From assembly GCF_900240265.1 (NCBI RefSeq), contig NZ_LT964740.1, positions 218,910 through 251,205 of the forward strand: DNA of 32,296 bases, written 5' to 3'. Of this stretch, positions 16,944 through 25,417 are shown piece after piece. Position 1 is the stretch's first letter; each line of letters starts with the position of its first letter. This DNA comes from Galactobacillus timonensis. Its GTDB lineage: Bacteria > Bacillota_I > Bacilli_A > Erysipelotrichales > Erysipelotrichaceae. Made by a program: the position numbers and the translations under genes. Under the pieces are notes generated by a model. That model did not search any database and was not told the DNA's origin. It was given only the letters and a program-made list of their open reading frames with translations.

Positions 16944-17724
16944 GACATTCACCCTTTCCGTTAAGCCGCTGACACAATCGCCGCGCCGCGTCTGGGTGTA
17001 TCTTCCGAGCGGCTATGAAAAAGACAGCCGGAAGTATGATGTGCTCTATATGTTCGACGGGCACAATCTCTTTGATGATAATGTTGCGACCTACGGCCGC
17101 TCCTGGCGGCTGAAGGATACGCTGGATCGGATGAAGCTGCCGCTGGTGATCGTCGGACAGGATTGCAACCATACGGGAAACCGGAGGCTGGAAGAGTACT
17201 GCCCGGTTCCGCTGGACCCAAATGCAACCTTTGACAATCTCGTGGAAGCCAGAGGCCTCAAATCCAAAGGCACAGTCACGGCGAAATGGTTTGCCGAAAA
17301 GCTGAAGCCGTATTGCGAGGAGCACTACCGCATCTTCCGTGAGCGCAGCCACGTCGGCATCGGCGGCTCTTCGATGGGCGGCCTGATGTCGCTGTATATG
17401 ATCGCGGCTTATAACGATGTGTACGGGAAAGCGCTCTGCTTTTCTTCGACGCTGGACATCACCTTCCAGCAGCTGCGGCCTGTTCTGGAACAGGCGCAAA
17501 TGAATCCGGATACCCGCGTCTATCTCAACTTTGGTGAAAACGAAGGGAAAGGAAAACATTATCTCGCCGAAAATATCGAGACGATGTTAACGGCGAACCG
17601 CATCCTTCAGGAACATGGTGTCACTTCCACAGCCGATCTTCTGCTGTACGGGAAACATAATGAAGCCAGCTGGGACCGTGCCTTCCCGGATGCGGTCCGC
17701 TTCCTCTGGCCAGAATGTTCATAA
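16930..17724 (+). CDS. Putative esterase (esterase D / enterochelin esterase-like alpha/beta hydrolase)
   Basis: A 264-residue alpha/beta hydrolase. The nucleophile elbow is GGSSMGG, with Ser148 in the G-x-S-x-G pattern. An upstream strand-loop, VLYMFDGHNLFDD, is typical of the PF00756 esterase family, and the C-terminal HNEASWDRAFP probably carries the catalytic His. There is no signal peptide, so it is cytoplasmic. GGGAG precedes the ATG at 16930, and the start lies inside plsY. Possible substrates include short-chain or S-formylglutathione-like esters; the sequence does not decide. It is the second gene of a plus-strand unit with plsY and a polymerase-like membrane protein. Confidence 0.85.
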   Translation: MGTIETFTLSVKPLTQSPRRVWVYLPSGYEKDSRKYDVLYMFDGHNLFDDNVATYGRSWRLKDTLDRMKLPLVIVGQDCNHTGNRRLEEYCPVPLDPNATFDNLVEARGLKSKGTVTAKWFAEKLKPYCEEHYRIFRERSHVGIGGSSMGGLMSLYMIAAYNDVYGKALCFSSTLDITFQQLRPVLEQAQMNPDTRVYLNFGENEGKGKHYLAENIETMLTANRILQEHGVTSTADLLLYGKHNEASWDRAFPDAVRFLWPECS

Positions 17725-17734
17725 GGAGAAATGC

Positions 17735-18934
17735 ATGAAAAAAAGCAGAAGTCTTTTGAAGCCGGCCCAGTTACTATTCGGGACGGCACTTGTTCTTTTT
17801 TTGATTCAAGGTGTATTTAGGGATACTCTCCTGGTCTCAGCCGCCGACACGAATCGATATCTGGTGATTATTCGAATTCTATATCTTTTCTCTCTTGCTC
17901 TGTTGGCAGTAAAAATACTGTTCTTTCAGGATTTTCTCCACTCTTCTTTTTTTCACTCCATATATTTCTGGATTTTTACCATACTTCTAGCCATCAGTAC
18001 ATGGATCAGTCGCAATCCGGCACTTTTTAGTGTTTGGCTGTTTGCTTTAGCATCTGCAGATACAGATTACGATGCCATAGTTCGCATCACCTTCTTCATG
18101 GAAACCATCTTGATTTCTTCCATCGTCATTTTGAGTTTTGCCGGTATTCTGCCAACCGAAACCTATCCTCCTGCAACAGGCCATCCTTTTACCAGATATT
18201 CTTTTGGCTTTCTCCATCCGAACTCCATGGGACTGTATATCTTTCATGTTGCGTGCTGCTTTATTTATCTGCGTCGTAGGAAATCAGCGTTTCCTTCATT
18301 CCTGATTTTGACTGCTATTACATTATTCAATTATGTTGTTACAAGCAGTCGTACTTCTTGTATTGCTTCTACTCTTCTTTTAATTAGTCTTGCTCTGTAC
18401 AAATATCTTTCAAGGGAAAGGGTAAAAAACCGCGAAAAAAAGCTGCATACTTTATCCTGTTTTCTTGTAGCTGGAGCAGGGCTTACCATTCTCGCAAGCA
18501 TCATTATGTCCTTTTTCTATGATCACCCTTTCATTCAGAAAATTGACTTTCTATTCTCGGGTCGTTTTTTCTACATTTCAAAAGCATTTTCTGAAAATGG
18601 ACTTTCCTGGTTTGGAAAAGCACCTTTTTCAATCGGAGGACCTTTCGATAACTCCTATATGTGGATTCTTCTGCATTATGGAATATTGACTTACATTTCT
18701 GTTTCAATCCTGTTCATTTTTCTTCTGTACTGTTTACGCAAAAACAAACAATGTCTTGAAGTCATTATTCTATTCGTATACTCCTGTTATGCAATGATGG
18801 AATCTGAAATATTTGTACCTAATAAATGTGTATTTGTGTTGTTGTTTGGTATCTTCTTTATAAACAACTTTTCAGTAACAGGAATACCAAAACCAGATTC
18901 AAAAGATACAATCGATCCTGCTAGGAGTGAATAA
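17735..18934 (+). CDS. O-antigen polymerase/ligase-like membrane protein
   Basis: A 399-residue polytopic membrane protein with about ten hydrophobic segments. GFLHPNSMGLYIFH in the middle and the loop with SGRFFYISKAF...FDNSYMWILLHYGI are typical of Wzy/EpsG-type polysaccharide polymerases of Gram-positives, which join repeat units on the outer face of the membrane. The family call is by general resemblance. AAGGAG at 17723-17728 decides the start; the frame extends 40 codons upstream into the esterase. The gene is clearly richer in A+T than plsY and the esterase, which suggests acquisition. It follows the esterase by 10 nt but has no obvious glycan-synthesis partners next to it. Confidence 0.7.
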   Translation: MKKSRSLLKPAQLLFGTALVLFLIQGVFRDTLLVSAADTNRYLVIIRILYLFSLALLAVKILFFQDFLHSSFFHSIYFWIFTILLAISTWISRNPALFSVWLFALASADTDYDAIVRITFFMETILISSIVILSFAGILPTETYPPATGHPFTRYSFGFLHPNSMGLYIFHVACCFIYLRRRKSAFPSFLILTAITLFNYVVTSSRTSCIASTLLLISLALYKYLSRERVKNREKKLHTLSCFLVAGAGLTILASIIMSFFYDHPFIQKIDFLFSGRFFYISKAFSENGLSWFGKAPFSIGGPFDNSYMWILLHYGILTYISVSILFIFLLYCLRKNKQCLEVIILFVYSCYAMMESEIFVPNKCVFVLLFGIFFINNFSVTGIPKPDSKDTIDPARSE

Positions 18935-19025
18935 CCAAAGGGAGAATACCACCCCAAAGAGATATATGTAGATTAATCAGTATCTTTCCAAGGAAGATCT
19001 GCATTCATCCCTTCATAAAACGCTC

Positions 19026-19083
19026 AAAAAAATGCGGACAGACATTTTGCTGCTTAAAACAGCATATCTCTCCGCATTTTTTT
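19026..19083. terminator. Bidirectional terminator between convergent genes
   Basis: Outer arms, seven A plus TGCGGA (19026-19038) and TCCGCA plus seven T (19071-19083), pair perfectly. An inner hairpin GCTG...CAGC (19049-19063) lies within. It sits between the convergent polymerase-like and M18 aminopeptidase genes. The rest of the 170-bp gap shows no other signal. Confidence 0.85.
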
Positions 19084-19104
19084 CACAATACCAACATAGA
19101 ATGA

Positions 19105-20472
19105 TTACTGAATCTTGTTCAGGAAGGTCTTGTAGGCACGATAGCCTTCATAGACATCAGCCTTGGAAACGATCTCGGCCGGCGAATGCATGCTCAGGAC
19201 GGCAATGCCCGCATCCATGACATCCATGTTCAGATTGGCGAGGATATAGGCGATTGTTCCGCCGCCGCCCGCATCAACAGCACCGAGCTCGGCGGTCTGG
19301 AACTGGACATTGTCCTCATCCATGACGCGGCGCACCTGGGCAATGAATTCCGGATCCGTATCATTGGAACCCGACTTGCCGCGGGAGCCGGTGTATTTGT
19401 TGAAGACGATACCGTTGCCAAGAACAGCGGTGTTCTTCTTTTCAAACACCGATTCATAAAGCGGGTCGAGCCCTGCCGAAACATCGGAGCTTAACATGCA
19501 GGAATTTGTGAAGGTGTCATTGAGATCTGTCAGAGCCGTTTTGCCCTGCAGCGCCAGCAGCTTTGCAATGCTGTATTCGAAGAAGCGGCTGTGCATGCCG
19601 GTTGCGCCGACGGAACCGATTTCTTCCTTGTCCACAAGAATGCAGCAGGAAGTGCGTCTCGGCTTTTTCATCTCAAGAATCGCCCGCAGCGACGTATAAG
19701 CGCAGACACGGTCATCATGGCCGTATCCCATGATCATGGAACGATCGAGGCCGAAGTCACGTGCCTCGCCGGCCGGAACAACCTCCAGCTCGGCAGAGAT
19801 GAAATCATCCTCTTCAATGTCGTACTGTTTCTTGAGAAGCTTCAACAGTGCCGTCTTGACCGGATCCTTTTCAATTCCCTTTTCCGGAATTGATGCCGCC
19901 AGCACATCCAGAGCCTCACCTTCAACAACCGTCTTGCCCGGCTTCTCCATCTGCTGCGCCGCAAGATGGACGAGGATCTCACTGATGCCGACCACCGGTT
20001 CATCCGCCTTTTCACCGATCGAAATCAGCTGACGGGAGCCGTCCTTGCGGCAGACAATGCCATGCAGTGCCATCGGACGCGTTGTCCACTGATACTTCTT
20101 GATGCCGCCATAATAATGTGTATCGAATAATGCGAGTCCATCGCTCTCATACAGCGGGTGCTGCTTGAGATCCAGACGCGGAGAATCGATATGTGCACCC
20201 AGTACGTTCATGCCCTCGGTCAGAGGTTCTTCACCGATCACGAAGAGGCAGATATTCTTGCCGCGGTTGCTCGTGTAAACGCGGTCTCCGGCCTTCAGCG
20301 GACGGTTGATCAGCTTCAGATTCTGAAAGCCGGCTTCTTCCATCATCTTCTTGGCTTCGTGGACAAATTCCCTCTCCGTCTTGGCACGGCTGAGAAACTG
20401 CCGATAATCTTCGCCAAAGGCCATGATGTCCTTCATGCCCTGTGCATCCTGTTTTTCCCAAACTGTTTTCAT
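19105..20472 (-). CDS. M18 family aminopeptidase
   Basis: A 455-residue zinc aminopeptidase, probably cytoplasmic, that removes N-terminal acidic or neutral residues. Metal-site motifs are GAHIDSPRLDLK (His94, Asp96), DKEEIGSVGATGMHS and the C-terminal MHSPAEIVSKADVYEGYRAY. Length fits the M18 family (aspartyl aminopeptidase group). AGGAGG lies upstream of the ATG. It starts 30 nt after the amidohydrolase stop and is probably the last gene of the operon that starts at 24657. Confidence 0.92.
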   Translation of the reverse strand: MKTVWEKQDAQGMKDIMAFGEDYRQFLSRAKTEREFVHEAKKMMEEAGFQNLKLINRPLKAGDRVYTSNRGKNICLFVIGEEPLTEGMNVLGAHIDSPRLDLKQHPLYESDGLALFDTHYYGGIKKYQWTTRPMALHGIVCRKDGSRQLISIGEKADEPVVGISEILVHLAAQQMEKPGKTVVEGEALDVLAASIPEKGIEKDPVKTALLKLLKKQYDIEEDDFISAELEVVPAGEARDFGLDRSMIMGYGHDDRVCAYTSLRAILEMKKPRRTSCCILVDKEEIGSVGATGMHSRFFEYSIAKLLALQGKTALTDLNDTFTNSCMLSSDVSAGLDPLYESVFEKKNTAVLGNGIVFNKYTGSRGKSGSNDTDPEFIAQVRRVMDEDNVQFQTAELGAVDAGGGGTIAYILANLNMDVMDAGIAVLSMHSPAEIVSKADVYEGYRAYKTFLNKIQ

Positions 20473-20502
20473 AGTGTTTTTTCCTCCTGTTAAATCGTTG
20501 TT

Positions 20503-22077
20503 TTATCGTTCCGGCGCATTAGCGTCATAGACGACTTCGCCGTTCATAATCGTTAACAGAACTTTGTCCTGCCCGATTTCGGTTTTCTCAAGCGTACGGG
20601 GATCCGTTTCAAGAACCACAAGATCGCCCTTCTTCCCAACCGCAATCTCTCCGATATCCATCTGCAGTGCCTTTGCCCCGCGGGACGTATACGAAGCCAG
20701 TGCCTCATCAATCGTCAGGCATTCCTTCGGATTCATGGCGGATTTCCCATCCATTGTCTTCCGTGTCACTGCCAGCTGGATGCCCTTCATCACATCCGGT
20801 TCCGTTACCGGAGCGTCGGATCCGTTGCTGGTATTGACGCTGCGAAACAGCGTCGCATACGGATACGAAGTATCCGCCCTAGTCTTTTCGACGCGGCTTT
20901 CCAGGATCGGGGCATCATCTTCGATGAAGGCACTTTGAATATAGCAGTTCAGATTCATCTCCTGAATCTGTTTGATCTGATCCGGGCGCATGATCTGACA
21001 GTGAACGAGGCCGTGTTCCAGCGGATTGCCCGGAAGATTGACTTTTTTCAGGTTCTTCAGTACCTGATCGACTGCGCGATCGCCAATGGCGTGGCAGATC
21101 GTGGGCATATTGAACTGGACCGCCAGCTTCATCAGAACCAGCATCTCTTCATCGTCATACAGAAGGATGCCTTTTTCATCCTTTTTGTCCCTGTACGGTT
21201 CGCTCATCGCTGCCGTATGGGCACCCAGCGATCCGTCACAGACAAGCTTCAATGGACCGATCATGAAGAAATCGTCACCGATGCCGGTGCTGTAGCCTTC
21301 ATCAAGAAACGACGCAAAGCTTTCCGGACTTTCAAATTCGCACTGCTGGCTGACGCGGACCGTCATCCGCTGCTGATAGCTGAGCTGACTGTAGGCGTCC
21401 ATAACGGTCTTCCAGTCGGCACCGGTGCTCATGAAGTCATCCGATCCGCAGGCCGTGACGCCATAACGGTTCATCTGCTTCATGGCCTTCAGCAGCCATT
21501 CCTTCACCTGATTGAGATCGGGCTTCGGTTCCGCATCATGAACAACATTAATGGCGTTTTCATAAAGACGTCCGTTCTGAAAGTCGATGGTTCCACCGGC
21601 GATCATCGTATCGCCGTCAATCCCAGCGGCTGCCATCGCTTTCGAGTTGACAAGCATCTGATGGCCACACGCCCTCGTTAGTGCTACCGAATGCTTTCCG
21701 CTGACGGCATTGAGTGCTTCCAGGGATGGAAGTTCTGCCACATCGAACTGTTCTTCGTTGAAGCCGCGGCCGATGATCCAGCTGTCTTCTGAGGTTTCGT
21801 TTTTCACTGCCGCCTCGACACGGGCAAGCAGAGCTTCACGGCTATGCACATTAAAAAGATTCAGCTGGGAAAGAAACTGGCCGTATTCCAGCAGATGCAT
21901 ATGCGAATCAATGAAGCCCGGCGACACATAGGCACCATGGACATCGATCACTTCGGCATCAGGCAGAGCGGAAAGTTCCCGGCTGCCGGCAACCTTTGTG
22001 ATTACTCCGTCTTCCATCAGAACGCTGTCGAAGGATGTTCCTTCAATTCTGGCATTGCAAACAACAAGACGGCTCAT
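20503..22077 (-). CDS. YtcJ-like metal-dependent amidohydrolase
   Basis: A 524-residue amidohydrolase_3-type TIM-barrel hydrolase. The HxH metal site is in GFIDSHMHLLEYG (H59, H61). Further barrel residues lie in HAIGDRAVDQVLKNL, HCQIMRPDQI and NGSDAPVTEPDVMKG, and the small beta-sandwich domain is formed by both termini. YtcJ-like enzymes act on amide or carbamoyl bonds, but the substrate is unknown. The start overlaps the oxidoreductase stop by 4 nt (ATGA), so the two are translated together and may act on the same small molecule. No signal peptide. Confidence 0.88.
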   Translation of the reverse strand: MSRLVVCNARIEGTSFDSVLMEDGVITKVAGSRELSALPDAEVIDVHGAYVSPGFIDSHMHLLEYGQFLSQLNLFNVHSREALLARVEAAVKNETSEDSWIIGRGFNEEQFDVAELPSLEALNAVSGKHSVALTRACGHQMLVNSKAMAAAGIDGDTMIAGGTIDFQNGRLYENAINVVHDAEPKPDLNQVKEWLLKAMKQMNRYGVTACGSDDFMSTGADWKTVMDAYSQLSYQQRMTVRVSQQCEFESPESFASFLDEGYSTGIGDDFFMIGPLKLVCDGSLGAHTAAMSEPYRDKKDEKGILLYDDEEMLVLMKLAVQFNMPTICHAIGDRAVDQVLKNLKKVNLPGNPLEHGLVHCQIMRPDQIKQIQEMNLNCYIQSAFIEDDAPILESRVEKTRADTSYPYATLFRSVNTSNGSDAPVTEPDVMKGIQLAVTRKTMDGKSAMNPKECLTIDEALASYTSRGAKALQMDIGEIAVGKKGDLVVLETDPRTLEKTEIGQDKVLLTIMNGEVVYDANAPER

Positions 22078-23072
22078 AGCGTTTCACCTTCGGTTTCACC
22101 GGCATAGCGGATCCCTGCCTTATAACGGCACAGATCCAGGGTATGAAGAATTGAAAGCGTCAGCGCATGCGGTACGATCTGTGATTCTGTTCTTCCTTCT
22201 TTGATGTTTTCGAGAAAATCATGGATCTCGGCCGCCATCGGATACGTACACGGTTCCGCAAGCTCCTTCTCTTCTTTCGTGACACGGTCAATACGAACGA
22301 TCGAGGTAAGAATACCGGGGTTATTGATACGGATCGTACCATCCTCCCCCTCAATCTCCGAATCAAAAGCGCTCGTACTGATCTTGGAAGCCATCACAAT
22401 GCCATCAAAATCCGGATAGCTGACAATGGCACTCGACGTCCCATCGACACCACTGGCAAGCTTGACGGCATGGGACTGAATGAATTCGGGTTCGCCAAAC
22501 AGGCTCACCAGATCCGCGAGGCAATAAACGCCGAGATCCATGAATGTTCCGTTGCACAGTTCATAGCGGAACGTCGTCGGATTCTTCCCTGCCCGATAGG
22601 CATCATAGCGGCTTGAGTAGCGGGAATAGTTGAAGAAGACGCGGCGGATCGTACCAATCGTACCGATCGCCTGCTTCAGAATCTGAAGATTCTTCGTATA
22701 GAGAGGAACGATCGCATCCTGCACAAGGACATTGTTCTTTGCGGCAAACGCAAAGACAGCCGCCGCCTCCTTCTCGTTGACCGCAAACGGCTTCTCCGTC
22801 AATACGGGCACACGGTGCTCAACGCACAGCTTCGTCATCGGAACATGCAGCGCATTGGGCGAAGCAATGTAGACTGCATCCACGACTTTCGCATCCAGCA
22901 TTTCATCCAGTGAATCATAGACGGATGGAATGTTATATTTCTGCGCAAACTTTTCCGCATTCTCCCGATGACCGCTGGCCACCGCCTGCAGGGTCAGATC
23001 CTTTTCTTTACTTGTGCTGGCGACAAAGGTATCGGAAATAAAGTTGGTGCCAACAATGCCAAGACGGATCAT
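22074..23072 (-). CDS. Gfo/Idh/MocA family oxidoreductase
   Basis: A 332-residue NAD(P)-dependent oxidoreductase. The N-terminal Rossmann domain starts LGIVGTNFIS, with the second glycine of the usual GxGxxG replaced by Thr-Asn. The EKP motif is at 93-95 (TEKPFAVNE), followed by the alpha/beta C-terminal domain with the family-like segment YELCNGTFMDLGVYCLADL. Such enzymes act on sugars, inositols or related polyols, or dihydrodiols; the substrate cannot be told here. It overlaps both neighbours by 4 nt, placing it firmly in the operon. Confidence 0.9.
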   Translation of the reverse strand: MIRLGIVGTNFISDTFVASTSKEKDLTLQAVASGHRENAEKFAQKYNIPSVYDSLDEMLDAKVVDAVYIASPNALHVPMTKLCVEHRVPVLTEKPFAVNEKEAAAVFAFAAKNNVLVQDAIVPLYTKNLQILKQAIGTIGTIRRVFFNYSRYSSRYDAYRAGKNPTTFRYELCNGTFMDLGVYCLADLVSLFGEPEFIQSHAVKLASGVDGTSSAIVSYPDFDGIVMASKISTSAFDSEIEGEDGTIRINNPGILTSIVRIDRVTKEEKELAEPCTYPMAAEIHDFLENIKEGRTESQIVPHALTLSILHTLDLCRYKAGIRYAGETEGETL

Positions 23073-23842
23073 TTCGTTTCCTCCTCATCTGCCCAGAGTA
23101 TCTGTGTATCGTAGTACTGCTCCTCAAAGGCGATGGAACGGATCACATCTTCCTTTGAAAGGTGATTGTCCTTTGCAACGATCAGGGCATAGCCATCCGC
23201 ATTGCGGCGATAGATGATCCCGATGACTGTTCCCGTAAAGCTGTCCAGCGGCTCTTCCACTCCGACAACATAGGCGCTCAGATAATCGCCCTCGCCAACG
23301 CTTTCCTCGACGCTGCCCTTGTTGGCCGTCACTTCCTCATCCGGATACAGGGGATGATAGCTTCCATACGGAAGCTCCACCGTCACATGAACCGTTTGAT
23401 TCAGCCAGCGGCGTCCCAGCAGATACTCCATCTGCACATAGAGGACACCGTCTTCCTCTTCTTCTTCGCCTTCCGTCACAAAGCCGAACGAACGGTACAG
23501 CGGAACAAGGGAGCGCAGCGTACGGACACGCAGCCGCGTCTCGTTGTGCTTTTCGGCATCGGCGGCTGCTGCCTGCAAAAGCTTTGTGGCGATGCCTTTG
23601 CCCTGTACCTCCGGTCGAACCGCCAACAGGGTCATTTCATTTCCTTCCCGTACTGCAAAGCCGGAAAGGTCGCGTTCAAATGCCCCGATGGCCGTCCCCT
23701 TCTTCAGATGATCCGGAATCGAGGTGAGATACGCAGCGGCGCTTTCCTTTTTCAGATGAAACTGGTCTGCCGCAAAAAAAGCTTCCCGCGCAAGATTTTC
23801 CGCATCCGGAAAATCTTCGAAGGTCAGCTGACGGATCCGCAT
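23069..23842 (-). CDS. GNAT acetyltransferase fused to a pyrophosphatase-like domain
   Basis: A 257-residue two-domain protein. Residues 1-141 are a GNAT fold with the acetyl-CoA loop VRPEVQGKGIATKLL (about 76-89) and the late YRSFGF motif. Residues 148-257 (VHVTVELPYGSYHPLYP onward, with GEGDYLSAYVVGVEEPLDSFTG) resemble the short Bacillota proteins annotated as inorganic pyrophosphatase-like. The real ATG is at 23842, overlapping the SseB stop by 1 nt; a TTG one codon upstream is less likely. Acceptor substrate unknown. An acidic linker (EGEEEEEDG) sits at the end of the first domain. Confidence 0.82.
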   Translation of the reverse strand: MRIRQLTFEDFPDAENLAREAFFAADQFHLKKESAAAYLTSIPDHLKKGTAIGAFERDLSGFAVREGNEMTLLAVRPEVQGKGIATKLLQAAAADAEKHNETRLRVRTLRSLVPLYRSFGFVTEGEEEEEDGVLYVQMEYLLGRRWLNQTVHVTVELPYGSYHPLYPDEEVTANKGSVEESVGEGDYLSAYVVGVEEPLDSFTGTVIGIIYRRNADGYALIVAKDNHLSKEDVIRSIAFEEQYYDTQILWADEEETK

Positions 23843-24657
23843 CAAAGGCCAAGCTCCCGGTCATAGAGAGGGACGCTGTCCTTCAATACCTTCTCATCGT
23901 AAGCCTTTGTCCACTTGAGAACCGTGACATCTACACCTTTGGCATGGGGAACAGCGGCTTCCCTGAGCGCATTCATCGTCTCTTCCGAAAGCTTGTCCTC
24001 ATCGCACTTCACAAACAGTGCAAAGCTGATTGCCGCTCCGGCAATCAGCTGCTTGAAGAATACCTGCTCCACTTCCGGCAGCTTCTCCGCCTCATCATGG
24101 ACTGCATTGACCAGAGCCGTCGGATAGATGCGCGGCTCCATGAATGTCACCTGCATTCCTGCCGGAATCTTTCCGCTGGCAAGTGCCTTTTCATTTTCAC
24201 GTGCCTGCTGATGTGCTTGGGCCAGAGAAATGACCAGCTTCTTGGGCAGTACGATGTTGGCATTGAACGGATCAATGACAACGCCTTCCGCCTGATTGCG
24301 TGCATCACTCAGAAACGGCGCAAACTCAAGCACCGTACGGACAATGAACTGTCCCTTTGAAGCTTCCGGGCGCTGCAGCTTCTTCGATTCTTCTTCATCC
24401 GTAAAAGCCGGGAAGAATGTCTTTCCGTCATTGGTATGAACAAGGACAAACGAGATCTGCATATTCTTCGCAGATGCTCCCTTGATTGATACCGGAACCA
24501 GAAGACGCGCCTTCTCCAGCTGGCGGATCATCTTCTGCTCATTTTCCTGTGTGCGTTCTTTCTTTAATTCCGCGAGGGCTGCCTTGAGCTCCGGGTTCTT
24601 GATATCCGAAGCCTTGACCTCACGAAGGTTAATCTTCTTTGCGTTATTTTCTGCCAT
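23842..24657 (-). CDS. SseB-family protein
   Basis: A 271-residue soluble protein. A charged N-terminal helix region (1-45) precedes an SseB-like domain with ARLLVPVS, FFPAFTDEEE and VVIDPFNANIVLPKKLV. The second half, starting about residue 165, resembles the SseB C-terminal domain. E. coli SseB alters sensitivity to serine when overproduced; the biochemical function is unknown. It is first in the minus-strand operon, with a clear promoter and a GGGAG ribosome binding site at a rather long spacing of about 12 nt. Confidence 0.82.
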   Translation of the reverse strand: MAENNAKKINLREVKASDIKNPELKAALAELKKERTQENEQKMIRQLEKARLLVPVSIKGASAKNMQISFVLVHTNDGKTFFPAFTDEEESKKLQRPEASKGQFIVRTVLEFAPFLSDARNQAEGVVIDPFNANIVLPKKLVISLAQAHQQARENEKALASGKIPAGMQVTFMEPRIYPTALVNAVHDEAEKLPEVEQVFFKQLIAGAAISFALFVKCDEDKLSEETMNALREAAVPHAKGVDVTVLKWTKAYDEKVLKDSVPLYDRELGL

Positions 24658-24682
24658 GAGTTTACTGTTTCTCCCGCTGATT

Positions 24683-24710
24683 ATTATACCGTTGTTCCGG
24701 CCATTCTCAA
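24683..24710 (-). promoter_or_regulatory. Promoter of the SseB-like operon
   Basis: On the minus strand TTGAGA (24710-24705), a 16-bp spacer and a perfect TATAAT (24688-24683) form a near-consensus vegetative promoter. The predicted start is about 20 nt before the ATG at 24657. It lies back to back with the rhomboid promoter. Confidence 0.75.
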
Positions 24711-24716
24711 TGTGAC

Positions 24717-24725
24717 TGCTATAAT
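24717..24725 (+). promoter_or_regulatory. Extended -10 promoter of the rhomboid gene, leaderless arrangement
   Basis: TGCTATAAT is a perfect extended -10. The hexamer ends at 24725, and the only usable start codon is ATG 24732, 6 nt later, so transcription should begin at or very near the ATG. The six bases between (GGCGGA) touch the start codon and cannot act as a spaced ribosome binding site. Confidence 0.65.
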
Positions 24726-24731
24726 GGCGGA

Positions 24732-25301
24732 ATGAAGAAAATCACCTGGAATTCCCCTGTTGTTCTGACGTTTGCATTGATTTCGCTGCTGGCGCTTGTT
24801 TTGAACGGAGTGACCGGCGGCGCTAGCAACCGTCTGCTGTTTTCGGTCTATCGCAGCTCGTGGAGCGATCCGCTGAGCTATGTCCGTCTTTTTACGCATG
24901 TGCTCGGTCATGCGTCGTGGCAGCACTATGCGGGCAATATGCTCTTGTTTCTGCTGACCGGCCCACTGCTGGAGGAGAAATACGGCAGTAAGCGTCTTCT
25001 GCAGCTAATTGCGATCACGGCACTTGCCACGGGCCTGGTACATATCCTTCTGTTTCCAAATACGGGACTGCTGGGAGCCAGCGGCATCGACTTTGCCTTC
25101 ATTCTTCTGGCCTCAATCACGGGATCACGGCGCAGCGGCGAAATTCCGCTGACGCTGATTCTGGTCGCTGTCATCTATTGCGGACAGCAGGTATATGACG
25201 GTCTGTTCACGGCGGACAATGTTTCTCAGCTTTCGCATCTGATCGGCGGCGCCATCGGTACAATCTTCGGGCTGCGCATGTCTTCGAAACGGCGGTACTG
25301 A
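24732..25301 (+). CDS. Rhomboid-family intramembrane serine protease
   Basis: A 189-residue, six-segment membrane protease. HASWQHYAGNMLLF carries the family His/Asn pattern of the second transmembrane segment. GASG holds the nucleophile Ser117, and SHLIGGAIGTIFG holds the catalytic His169. Rhomboids cleave single-pass membrane proteins within or near the bilayer; no substrate is evident here. No upstream in-frame ATG, GTG or TTG lies within the preceding 14 codons, so ATG 24732 is used. htrA follows 116 bp downstream with no terminator between, so read-through is possible. Confidence 0.92.
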   Translation: MKKITWNSPVVLTFALISLLALVLNGVTGGASNRLLFSVYRSSWSDPLSYVRLFTHVLGHASWQHYAGNMLLFLLTGPLLEEKYGSKRLLQLIAITALATGLVHILLFPNTGLLGASGIDFAFILLASITGSRRSGEIPLTLILVAVIYCGQQVYDGLFTADNVSQLSHLIGGAIGTIFGLRMSSKRRY

Positions 25302-25329
25302 TCTATACAAAGAAACGGAAATGTCACAA

Positions 25330-25383
25330 TTCAGATCCGGTTCAGTGAAAATTCACATTCAGTTCACATTAACCGCCTATAGT
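25330..25383 (+). promoter_or_regulatory. htrA control region: four 11-bp-phased TTCA repeats and a -10 box
   Basis: TTCAGA (25330), TTCAGT (25341), TTCACA (25352) and TTCACA (25363) begin exactly 11 bp apart. TATAGT (25378-25383) follows as -10, and no consensus -35 lies at 17 bp (ACATTC). Direct repeats on an 11-bp helical phase upstream of a weak promoter are typical of OmpR/PhoB-family response regulators. The regulator itself is not in the window. Confidence 0.55.
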
Positions 25384-25417
25384 AACAGTGTTCCAGAAAA
25401 AAGGAGGTGTTCATTCT

